Assembly: GCA_017354595.1 (NCBI GenBank) | Contig: JAFMQQ010000133.1 | Location: 1-7,620 of the forward strand | Direction: 5' to 3' | Origin: Micromonosporaceae bacterium | Lineage (GTDB): Bacteria > Actinomycetota > Actinomycetes > Mycobacteriales > Micromonosporaceae | DNA length: 7,620 nt | Shown: in pieces, positions 1-5,707 of the stretch | Layout: the number at the start of each line of letters is the position of its first letter | Position numbering within the stretch: the first letter of the stretch is position 1 | Notes under the pieces: generated by a model | What the model was told of the DNA's origin: nothing | Seen by the model: only the letters and a program-made list of their open reading frames with translations | Databases searched by the model: none | Translations under genes and position numbers: made by a program

Positions 1-1
1 G

Positions 2-232
2 GTCCAACACCGGAAGGCCGTGGTCATCTACACCAGCGCGGTGTACGGGGATGGGCGTGGGCCGGCGTTCGGCTCCGATTTCCAGGCGCCGTACTTCGAC
101 GACTGGCTGCGCTGGGCCGGGTTCACCGACCTGCGGTACGTCTACTTCCGGCCGAACCTCGCCACGGCGGACGCGGAAAGCGGTCGGCAGGCCGCGCACG
201 CCGACGCGGAGCTGGCTGCCAAGGAGTTCTAA
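2..232 (+). CDS. FMN-dependent NADH-azoreductase-like flavoprotein, C-terminal part (5' end outside window)
   Basis: The reading frame is open from base 2 to a TAA at 230-232 and gives the last 76 residues of a protein whose start lies before the window; the ATG at base 20 is internal. The segment reads KAVVIYTSAVYG, then a GPAFGSDFQ stretch, then PYFDDWLRWAGFTDLRYVYF and an Ala-rich terminal helix. This order (beta strand with a TS turn, loop, a YF..WLRWAGFTD helix, beta strand, Ala-rich helix) is what I know from the C-terminus of the AzoR/AcpD family. These are flavodoxin-fold, cytosolic, NADH-dependent FMN oxidoreductases that reduce quinones and azo compounds. The FMN-binding N-terminal half is not visible, so the exact substrate cannot be judged. 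The next gene is on the other strand and ends nine bases away, so the two are not co-transcribed. Confidence 0.8.
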   Translation, partial: VQHRKAVVIYTSAVYGDGRGPAFGSDFQAPYFDDWLRWAGFTDLRYVYFRPNLATADAESGRQAAHADAELAAKEF

Positions 233-241
233 AGTGGACAG

Positions 242-1132
242 TCAGCCGGCGCTGGCCGGAGCCAGCCGGCCGTACGAGGTGAGCGTGCGCAGCGCCTGCA
301 GCGTGACGGTTCCTCGCCAGTCCAACCGCGACGCGTCGCTGGGCGGCTGCCAGGTGATCGGCCAACCGCCGTCCGGCTGCTGGGCCGCCGCGAGGTGGTC
401 GAGGTGGGCCGCCAGGTCGCCGTCCGCGAACAGGCTCCGCCACGGTGCGTCCGCGGCCGGTGCCACGGTGAGTGGGGTCAACCCGTACTCGCCCGGTTTC
501 GGTACCGCCTGGTACATCGGCGCGGCGGCCAGCCGCTCCAGTACCTCCGGCGCGTGCCGGGCGGCCCGCGCCCGGTCGGGTACCCAGCCCAGGAACCCGA
601 GCATCTCGACCAGCCCATGCACCTCGTCCGGCAACCCGCCGGTCTCGATCGCCTGCCAGCAGAAGCCGGTGGCCGCCGCCCGCCACGGGTGGTCGAAGTC
701 CAGCCGGTACAGCAGGCCGGCAAGCCCGGCCGTGGGGTTGACGCCCGGCTGGTAGGTCCAGTCGGACCAGTGCTCTGCGCGCGGGTACGACTCGATCACC
801 GGAAAGGCGAGCGGCACCGCACCGCCGGCGTCGGCCTGCGCCGCGGTACGGGCGAGAAAGTCGCACGCCCTGCGCAGCATCTCCGCGTCGCCGGTACCGG
901 CCGCGGCCATCGCACCGAACGCGACCTCCACATCTATCGGGAGGCTGGCCGGGCAGCGCTTGTCCGGCTCAAGCCCGTGGCCGAAACCGCCGTCGGCGTT
1001 CTGGTACCCGCGCAGCGCGTCCAGCACGCCATCGGCCGGCTGGCCGGCGAAGAGCGTACCGAACAGGCGGCGCTCCAGCAGCCGCCCCTCGGCGAGCAGA
1101 AACCGTTGCGCGGCAAGGAAAACATCGGTCAT
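242..1132 (-). CDS. stand-alone alpha/alpha-toroid (terpene cyclase/prenyltransferase-like fold) protein, function unknown
   Basis: This is a soluble protein of 296 residues with no signal peptide or membrane segment. It contains QW-like repeats of the alpha/alpha-toroid fold shared by squalene-hopene cyclases and protein prenyltransferase beta subunits: QNADGGFG at residues 44-51, followed by H..LEPD, and QQPDGGW at 251-257. Between them lie helical pairs such as PTAGLAGLLYRL. I see neither the catalytic DxDD of class II cyclases nor a clear Asp/Cys/His zinc set of prenyltransferases, so a catalytic role is not supported. Similar proteins are usually left hypothetical in actinobacteria. I chose the ATG at 1132 because the family helix (DVFLAAQRFLLAEGRLLERRLF) begins there and a TACGCT -10 box sits six bases upstream. 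An ATG at 1183 in the same frame would add 17 low-complexity residues. The gene faces kimA divergently. Confidence 0.75.
   Translation of the reverse strand: MTDVFLAAQRFLLAEGRLLERRLFGTLFAGQPADGVLDALRGYQNADGGFGHGLEPDKRCPASLPIDVEVAFGAMAAAGTGDAEMLRRACDFLARTAAQADAGGAVPLAFPVIESYPRAEHWSDWTYQPGVNPTAGLAGLLYRLDFDHPWRAAATGFCWQAIETGGLPDEVHGLVEMLGFLGWVPDRARAARHAPEVLERLAAAPMYQAVPKPGEYGLTPLTVAPAADAPWRSLFADGDLAAHLDHLAAAQQPDGGWPITWQPPSDASRLDWRGTVTLQALRTLTSYGRLAPASAG
245..270. terminator. possible GC-rich hairpin between convergent genes
   Basis: A perfect 6-bp stem GCTGGC/GCCAGC (251-256 and 261-266) closes a CGGA loop and is flanked by two GCCGGC copies (245-250, 265-270) that can pair as an alternative. 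It starts 12 bases after the azoreductase stop and lies in the last codons of the minus-strand toroid gene. There is no T-tract. Actinobacterial terminators often lack one, but GC-rich coding DNA also makes such stems by chance, so this is tentative. Confidence 0.3.
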
Positions 1133-1138
1133 GACCGG

Positions 1139-1144
1139 AGCGTA
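1139..1144 (-). promoter_or_regulatory. -10 box of a likely leaderless promoter for the toroid-protein gene
   Basis: On the minus strand TACGCT (matching TAnnnT) is followed by six bases and then the ATG at 1132. That is the spacing expected if transcription starts on the start codon. No Shine-Dalgarno sequence precedes this ATG, and I see no good TTGAC -35 box 17-19 bases upstream. Leaderless mRNAs are common in actinobacteria. Confidence 0.4.
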
Positions 1145-1215
1145 GGCGGATCCGGCCGGTCCCGTCTTGTACGAACCGGACATCCGGTCGTACCTGTGCC
1201 GCGGGCAAAGAAGTC

Positions 1216-1263
1216 GTCAAGGTGCGGCCGGTCGGCGTCAAGACCGCGTCAAGATCGTCGAAG
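1216..1263. promoter_or_regulatory. phased GTCAAG direct repeats, candidate response-regulator operator of the kimA operon
   Basis: GTCAAG occurs at 1216-1221, 1237-1242 and 1248-1253, i.e. spaced 21 and 11 bases. A degraded GTCGAAG at 1257-1263 carries the AAG on by another 10. I find no other copy of the hexamer in the window. Direct repeats about one helical turn apart are the usual binding pattern of OmpR/PhoB-family regulators, the family of the KdpE-like protein encoded downstream. The repeats end about 30 bases before the kimA GTG. A weak -10-like TCTGCT at 1281-1286, six bases before that GTG, would put them in an activator position. Which protein binds is an inference. Confidence 0.45.
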
Positions 1264-1292
1264 TCGGGGGTACCCGAGCGTCTGCTTGGGGC

Positions 1293-3209
1293 GTGTTGAG
1301 ATGGACCAAGCGGCTGTTGGTGGGGCGCCCACTGCGCAACGAACGGCTGGGCCAGACCCTGCTGCCCAAGCGGCTGGCACTCCCGGTCTTCTGCTCCGAC
1401 CCGTTGTCTTCCAACGCCTACGCGACCGAGGAGATCCTGCGGGCATTGAGCCTGGGCGGCCTCGCGCTGTTCTTCCTCGCCCCGTGGGTCGCGCTCGCCG
1501 TGATCGTGCTGCTCGCCGTCGTGGTCGCCTCGTACCGGCAGACCTGCCACGCGTACCCCAACGGTGGCGGCGCGTACGCGGTCAGCCGGGCCAACCTCGG
1601 CCGCAACGCGGCACTCGTGGCGGCCAGTGCGCTACTGGTCGACTACGTGCTGACCGTCGCGGTCTCGGTGGCCGCCGGCGTGGACGCGATCACCTCCGCC
1701 TTCCTGACCCTGCGGCCGCTGTCGGTGCTGCTGTCGCTGGGCTTCGTCGCGCTACTCGCGCTGCTGAACCTGCGTGGTGTGAAGGAGTCCGGCACCATCT
1801 TCGCCATCCCCACGTACGGCTTCGTCGCGGTCGTCTTCGCGATGATCGGTTGGGGAGTGGTGCGGATCGTCACCGGCGACCGGCCGGTGGCCGAGTCCGC
1901 CTCGTTCGGCATCGGCGAGGCACAGCACGTCGCGGGGGCGGCCCTGCTGCTGCTCGCGCTGCGCGCGTTCGCCCAAGGGTGTACCGCGCTGACCGGTGTC
2001 GAGGCGGTCAGCAACGGGGTACCGCACTTCAAGAAGCCGAAGAGCCGCAACGCCGCCGGCACGCTGGCCATCATGGGCGGTGCCACCATCGCCATGTTCG
2101 CCGGGATCACCATGCTGGCGCTGGTGTCCAAGGTACGGATCGCCGACGATCCCAGCCGGCTGGTCGGCGCACCCGCCGGGTACCAGCAACGCACCGCCAT
2201 CGCGCAGGTGGCCGGCGCGGTCTTCGGGTACCGCTCGATCCTGTTCCTGTTGGTTCAGGGCTTCACCGCCGCGATCCTGATCCTCGCCGCGAACACCGCC
2301 TTCAACGGCTTCCCGATCCTGGCCTCGATCCTCGGCAGCGACGGCTACCTGCCCCGGCAGTTCGCCCGGCGCGGCGACCGGTTGGTCTTCAGCAATGGCA
2401 TCATCATCCTCGCCGTGCTCGCCGGAGCGCTCATCTGGACGTTCCACGCGTCCACGAGCAGACTCATCCAGCTCTATATCATCGGGGTCTTTGTCTCCTT
2501 CACCCTCAGCCAGGCCGGCATGGTCCGGCACTGGACCGGTGCGCTGGCGACCGGGCCGGACCGGGCGCGGCGGCGCCGGATCAACCGGGCCCGCCTCATC
2601 AACGGACTGGGTGCTGTCTTCACCGGCGTGGTCCTCGTGGTGGTGCTGGTGACCAAGTTCGTGCACGGCGCGTACCTGGTGGTCATCGCCATGCCGGCGC
2701 TCTTCCTGCTGATGAAGTCGATCGAACGGCACTACCGCCGGGTCGCCCGGGAACTCGCGCCGGAACCCGGTGGGATGGTACTGCCGGCCCGGATCCACGC
2801 GGTCGTCCTGGTGTCACGGCTGCACAAGCCGACCCTGCAGGCGCTGGCGTACGCCCGGGCCACCAGGCCGGACACGCTGACCGCGGTGACCGTGGCCAGC
2901 AGCCCGGCCGAGACCCGCGCCCTGCAGGCGGAGTGGGCGGAGCGCGGCATCCCGGTGCCACTGGCCGAACTGGACGCACCGTACCGGGACATCACCGGTC
3001 CGGTGGTGGATTACATCGCCGGGTTGCGCCGGGACCATCCACGCGATCTGGTGGTGGTGTATCTGCCCGAGTACGTCGTCGGCCACTGGTGGGAGACGGT
3101 GCTGCACAACCAGAGCGCGCTGCGGCTGAAGGCGAGGCTGCTGTTCCAGCGTGGCGTCATGGTCACCAACGTGCCGTGGCAACTGGCCTCCAGCCGCGCT
3201 GCCGTATAA
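1293..3209 (+). CDS. kimA: KimA-type high-affinity potassium importer (APC superfamily)
   Basis: This is an integral membrane protein of 638 residues with about 12 hydrophobic segments up to residue ~490, then a basic stretch and a ~140-residue cytosolic C-terminal domain. From memory of Bacillus subtilis KimA (YdaO, 607 residues), the match runs end to end. It includes the N-terminal KR.L.G.PL, SYRQ...AYP.GGGAY, LLVDY.LTVAVS..AG.DAITSAF, ALTGVEA.SN.VP.FK, the AANT.F..FP segment, GDRL.FSNGII and the C-terminal HNQSA.RL..RL. The residues implicated in K+ binding in KimA fall at identical numbers: Asp36, Tyr43, Asp117, Tyr118, Thr121 and Ser125. The GTG at 1293 is chosen because it aligns with the KimA start; TTG at 1296 is an alternative, and no Shine-Dalgarno is present. 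In Bacillus it takes up K+ with protons and is inhibited by c-di-AMP. Here it heads an operon with a KdpDE-like pair. Confidence 0.88.
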   Translation: MLRWTKRLLVGRPLRNERLGQTLLPKRLALPVFCSDPLSSNAYATEEILRALSLGGLALFFLAPWVALAVIVLLAVVVASYRQTCHAYPNGGGAYAVSRANLGRNAALVAASALLVDYVLTVAVSVAAGVDAITSAFLTLRPLSVLLSLGFVALLALLNLRGVKESGTIFAIPTYGFVAVVFAMIGWGVVRIVTGDRPVAESASFGIGEAQHVAGAALLLLALRAFAQGCTALTGVEAVSNGVPHFKKPKSRNAAGTLAIMGGATIAMFAGITMLALVSKVRIADDPSRLVGAPAGYQQRTAIAQVAGAVFGYRSILFLLVQGFTAAILILAANTAFNGFPILASILGSDGYLPRQFARRGDRLVFSNGIIILAVLAGALIWTFHASTSRLIQLYIIGVFVSFTLSQAGMVRHWTGALATGPDRARRRRINRARLINGLGAVFTGVVLVVVLVTKFVHGAYLVVIAMPALFLLMKSIERHYRRVARELAPEPGGMVLPARIHAVVLVSRLHKPTLQALAYARATRPDTLTAVTVASSPAETRALQAEWAERGIPVPLAELDAPYRDITGPVVDYIAGLRRDHPRDLVVVYLPEYVVGHWWETVLHNQSALRLKARLLFQRGVMVTNVPWQLASSRAAV

Positions 3210-3217
3210 CGGGAGGC

Positions 3218-4621
3218 GTGAGGGGACCTCGTGCGGTGCCGGTCCGGCGCGGCCTGCTCGGCGTGGCCGCCGCGGCGGCCGGGCTCGCCGGGCTCACCGC
3301 GCTGCTGGTGCCGGCCCGGGCGAGTGTCTCGCTGAGCAGTGTCGCGCTGCTGTACCTGGTGCCGGTTGTCGCCGCCGCGGCGATCGGTGGCGTGTGGCCG
3401 GCACTGGCCGCTGCGGTCGGGGCCGACCTGCTGGTCAACTTCTTCTTCATCCCGCCGTACCACACCTTCGTGGTCGCCTCCGGCCAGCACGTCGTGGTGC
3501 TGGTGATCTACGTGCTGGTGGCCAGCGCGGTCAGCTTCGCGGTGGAGGTGGCTGCCCGGCAGCGGGTACGGGCGGCGCGGCGGGGCGTGGCGGCCGCGCT
3601 GCTCGGCGGTGCCGCCACCGAACCGGTCTCGGCACAATCCCTGACCCGGCTGCTGGAACACGTACGGGACACCTTCGGGATGACCGCGGTGGCCTTGTTG
3701 GCGAGCGGACCGGATGGCGAGCACCCGGTGGCGGCGGTCGGCCAGCCGCCGGCGGGCCGGCCGGTGCTCTCGGCGCCAGCCGGCGACCGGCTGCGGCTGG
3801 CGGCCTGGGGACCGGAGATCTTCGCCGAGGATCGCGCCACGCTGACCAGGCTCGCCACCGCTGCCGCCCGTACGCTCGATGCGCAGCGCCTGGCGGATGA
3901 GGCCGCCGCCGCCCGGGACCTGGCCGAGGTGGACCGGGTGCGGTCCGCACTGCTGGCCGCGGTCGGGCATGACCTGCGTACCCCGCTGGCCGGCATCAAG
4001 GCCGCGGTCTCCAGCCTCCGCCACCCGGAGCTGGATCTGCCCGCCGCGGCCAGGGCCGAACTGCTGGCCACCATCGAGGAATCCACCGACCGGCTCGACG
4101 CGCTGCTGGAGAACCTGCTGTCGATGAGCCGGTTGCAGGCGGGGGTGCTCAGCGTGCGCCTGGAGCCGACCGCGCTGGACGCGGTCGCCGCGCAGGCGCT
4201 ACTGCACGCGCTGCCCGGTGAGTCCACTGTGGACATGAAGGTACCGGACGACCTGCCGCTGGCGAATGCCGACCCGGGCCTGCTGGAGCGGGTCATCGCC
4301 AACCTGGTCGCCAACGCACGCGCGTACGCACCGGCCGACCGGCCGGTCGAGCTGCGCGGGGCAGCGGTGGACGGGCGGGTGCTGCTCGAAGTCGTCGACC
4401 ACGGGCCGGGGGTACCCGAGGCGGACCGGTACCGGATCTTCGAACCGTTCCAGCGCCTGCACGACCGGAGCACCACGGCGGGTCTGGGCCTGGGCCTGGC
4501 CATCGCCCGCGGCTTCATCGAGGCGATGGGTGGCACCATCACGCCGGCCGGAACACCGGGCGGCGGACTAACCATGACGGTCGCACTCCCGGCCGCCCAG
4601 ACTTCGGGAACGGCGCTATGA
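3218..4621 (+). CDS. short KdpD-like sensor histidine kinase (DUF4118-GAF-HisKA-HATPase)
   Basis: This is a membrane histidine kinase of 467 residues, against about 890 for full KdpD. Four hydrophobic segments (about 12-32, 39-57, 58-77, 91-111) with LLYLVPVVAAAAIGGVWP and the NFFFIPP turn match the DUF4118 membrane domain of KdpD. A GAF-like region follows (about 125-225). The H-box AVGHDLRTPL puts the phosphorylated histidine at 251. The N-box Asn is 366, the G1 box DHGPG starts at 394, and the G2 box GLGLGLAI spans 422-429. The region from RIFEPFQRLHD onward is KdpD-like. The N-terminal cytosolic KdpD and Usp domains with their Walker-type ATP site are absent. The GTG at 3218 starts eight bases after the kimA stop but has GGGAGG only one base before it. 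GTG 3236, with AGGGGA at 3221-3226, is an equally possible start (461 residues). It probably senses K+ or turgor and phosphorylates the next gene's product. Confidence 0.85.
   Translation: MRGPRAVPVRRGLLGVAAAAAGLAGLTALLVPARASVSLSSVALLYLVPVVAAAAIGGVWPALAAAVGADLLVNFFFIPPYHTFVVASGQHVVVLVIYVLVASAVSFAVEVAARQRVRAARRGVAAALLGGAATEPVSAQSLTRLLEHVRDTFGMTAVALLASGPDGEHPVAAVGQPPAGRPVLSAPAGDRLRLAAWGPEIFAEDRATLTRLATAAARTLDAQRLADEAAAARDLAEVDRVRSALLAAVGHDLRTPLAGIKAAVSSLRHPELDLPAAARAELLATIEESTDRLDALLENLLSMSRLQAGVLSVRLEPTALDAVAAQALLHALPGESTVDMKVPDDLPLANADPGLLERVIANLVANARAYAPADRPVELRGAAVDGRVLLEVVDHGPGVPEADRYRIFEPFQRLHDRSTTAGLGLGLAIARGFIEAMGGTITPAGTPGGGLTMTVALPAAQTSGTAL
4222..4234. repeat. GTCCACTGTGGAC palindrome, copy 1
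   Basis: A perfect inverted repeat around a central T, inside the kinase gene, read in frame as Ser-Thr-Val-Asp with the rare codon ACT. Related copies are at 5018-5030, 5051-5063 and 7445-7457. Confidence 0.55.
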
Positions 4622-4659
4622 CAGCCGCCCACGCACTCCCCGCCGCGGAGGCGGGATGA
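4618..4659 (+). CDS. possible 13-residue coupling minicistron between kinase and regulator genes
   Basis: An ATG at 4618 overlaps the kinase stop (ATGA) and opens a 13-codon frame, MTAAHALPAAEAG. Its TGA at 4657-4659 overlaps the ATG of the regulator gene, again as ATGA. It therefore exactly bridges the gap and could pass terminating ribosomes on to the regulator. It has no Shine-Dalgarno of its own, and the regulator has GGAGG at 4647-4651, so coupling may not be needed. The peptide itself looks functionless. Confidence 0.3.
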   Translation: MTAAHALPAAEAG

Positions 4660-5339
4660 CCAGAGTTCTGGTGGTCGACGACGACGCGCAACTGCTCCGG
4701 GCGCTGCGCATCACCCTGACCGCGCACGGGTACCAGGTCGCCACCGCCGCCGACGGTACGAGCGCGCTGGCCATCGCCGGCCGGACCGTACCGGATCTGG
4801 TCATCCTCGACCTCGGCCTGCCGGACCTGGACGGCGTCGCGGTCATCGAGGGCCTGCGCGGCTGGTGCCCGGCTCCGATCATCGTGCTGTCCGCCCGGCA
4901 CGCGGAACTGGCCAAAGTGGACGCACTGGATGCGGGCGCGGACGACTACGTCACCAAGCCGTTCGGCATGGGCGAACTGCTGGCCCGGATGCGCGCTGCC
5001 CTGCGCCGAGCAGTACCCTCCACTGTGGAGGCTGTGGTCACCACGAAGGCGTTCACTGTGGACATTGCCAACAAGCGGGTGACCACTGTCGCCGGAGGGC
5101 AGGTGCGGTTGACCCCGACCGAGTGGCACCTGCTCGAGGTACTGGTGCGCGACCCCGGCCGGCTGGTCACCGGGCGGCAGTTGCTGCAACAGGTGTGGGG
5201 GCCGGCGTACGAGACCGAGACCAACTACCTGCGGGTGCACCTGGCCAACCTGCGCCGCAAGCTGGAGCCGGATCCCGGGCGGCCGCGGTACCTCATCACC
5301 GAACCCGGCATCGGGTACCGCTTCGTACCCGAACCGTAG
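4656..5339 (+). CDS. kdpE: KdpE-like OmpR-family response regulator
   Basis: This is a cytosolic DNA-binding regulator of 227 residues, close to the usual 225 of KdpE. The receiver domain (1-120) has the acidic triad Asp8-Asp10, the phosphoacceptor Asp52 in LVILDLGLPDLDG, Ser79 and Lys101 in TKPFG. The phosphoacceptor and lysine positions are those of E. coli KdpE. The winged-helix domain (about 130-227) carries LTPTEWHLLEVL, RQLLQQVWGP, TNYLRVHLANLRRKLEPDP and ends RYLITEPGIGYRF, the KdpE-type tail. GGAGG at 4647-4651 precedes the ATG by four bases. It lies 34 bases after the kinase gene and is very likely its cognate partner. kdpFABC, the usual target, is not in the window, so the nearest candidate target is the kimA promoter with its phased repeats. 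The subfamily assignment is firm; the target is inferred. Confidence 0.88.
   Translation: MTRVLVVDDDAQLLRALRITLTAHGYQVATAADGTSALAIAGRTVPDLVILDLGLPDLDGVAVIEGLRGWCPAPIIVLSARHAELAKVDALDAGADDYVTKPFGMGELLARMRAALRRAVPSTVEAVVTTKAFTVDIANKRVTTVAGGQVRLTPTEWHLLEVLVRDPGRLVTGRQLLQQVWGPAYETETNYLRVHLANLRRKLEPDPGRPRYLITEPGIGYRFVPEP
5018..5030. repeat. CTCCACTGTGGAG palindrome, copy 2
   Basis: A perfect 13-base inverted repeat in the interdomain linker of the KdpE-like regulator, read as Ser-Thr-Val-Glu with codon ACT. The outer base pair differs from copy 1 in a compensating way, keeping the symmetry. Confidence 0.5.
5051..5063. repeat. GTTCACTGTGGAC, imperfect palindrome, copy 3
   Basis: One mismatch to copy 1, only 20 bases after copy 2, read as Phe-Thr-Val-Asp with codon ACT. 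A further partial copy, CCACTGTC, lies at 5083-5090. Confidence 0.45.
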
Positions 5340-5357
5340 CCGGCCGTACCGGTGGTG

Positions 5358-5400
5358 GCGAATACTGTCGGATATTCGCGAATACCTTTCCGATATTGAC
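5358..5400. promoter_or_regulatory. two tandem imperfect dyads, candidate operator before the small membrane-protein gene
   Basis: Two related units lie head to tail with a 20-base period: GCGAATAC-N5-GATATTC from 5358 and GCGAATAC-N6-GATATTG from 5378. Each is itself an imperfect inverted repeat (GAATAC against GATATTC). At their junction is a perfect 12-base palindrome, TATTCGCGAATA (5373-5384). The patch is clearly richer in A+T than the surrounding DNA and ends 10 bases before the -10 box of the next gene, overlapping its -35 region. This arrangement fits a repressor or activator operator; the protein is unknown. Confidence 0.5.
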
Positions 5401-5409
5401 CGCACTGCC

Positions 5410-5415
5410 TAGTCT
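5410..5415 (+). promoter_or_regulatory. -10 box of a likely leaderless promoter
   Basis: TAGTCT matches TAnnnT and lies seven bases before the GTG at 5423, so transcription would begin at or next to the start codon. The GGAG just before the GTG is only one base away, too close for normal ribosome binding. TTGACC at 5396-5401 is only eight bases upstream of this box, so it is not the matching -35. Confidence 0.45.
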
Positions 5416-5422
5416 GCGGAGC

Positions 5423-5707
5423 GTGGGGCCAGGGGGGTACGTACTGCTGGTGATCGCCGCCGGGATCGCCTTCTGGGCGGGTTCCCACTGGCGGCACAAC
5501 CGCCGCACCTGGAGCGACCACCGCAAGGCGCGGGCGGATGAGAGGGCGCTGCGGACCAGGCGGTGGTTGACGTTGCGGGTGGCCGTTGGTGCCGGTGCGC
5601 TCATCCTGCTCTACCTGCTCGTCACCGGCGCCTTCGCCGCCGGCGGCATCGACCGCCCGGTGGTGCCCAGCAAGGTCGATGCCCCGTCCGCCTCGCCGGT
5701 CAGGTGA
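5423..5707 (+). CDS. small membrane protein with two predicted transmembrane segments, function unknown
   Basis: I do not recognise a family. The 94-residue product has a hydrophobic segment at about 4-21 (GGYVLLVIAAGIAFWAGSHW region), a strongly basic loop at about 22-50 rich in Arg and His (HWRHNRR...DHRKARADERALRTRRW), a second hydrophobic segment at about 51-70 (VAVGAGALILLYLLVTGAF) and a Pro/Ser-rich tail. By the positive-inside rule the loop would be cytosolic with both ends outside. The GTG at 5423 is supported by the -10 box seven bases upstream; GTG 5450 is an in-frame alternative but would remove the first helix. It is separated from the kdpE gene by 83 bases containing the tandem dyads, so it probably has its own control. 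Its last eight bases overlap the end of the convergent VWA gene. Codon use is like its neighbours. Confidence 0.6.
   Translation: MGPGGYVLLVIAAGIAFWAGSHWRHNRRTWSDHRKARADERALRTRRWLTLRVAVGAGALILLYLLVTGAFAAGGIDRPVVPSKVDAPSASPVR

Noticed and set aside
1216..1253. The reverse strand of GTCAAG (CTTGAC) as a series of -35 boxes for the minus-strand toroid gene
   Set aside because: No TAnnnT lies 17-18 bases downstream of any copy, and the likely -10 of that gene (1139-1144) is too far away.
1133..1292. A ydaO-type c-di-AMP riboswitch in front of kimA
   Set aside because: Looked for because Bacillus kimA has one. The region is short and I see no conserved riboswitch core or matching paired elements; only the GTCAAG repeats stand out.
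395..3217. Long + strand open frame running into the kinase from base 395
   Set aside because: It is open only because of high GC. It runs antisense to the toroid gene and out of frame through kimA, with Arg/Pro/Gly-rich nonsense until the real kinase begins at about 3218.
3508..4632. 374-codon minus-strand frame, and others antisense to kimA and the kinase (1752-2798, 3011-4024)
   Set aside because: Ser/Arg/Ala-rich or Asp/Gly/Arg-rich composition without domains, exactly opposite well-supported genes.
5340..5357. Terminator hairpin after the kdpE gene
   Set aside because: Only short CCGG self-complementary pieces are present, with no stable stem and no T-tract.
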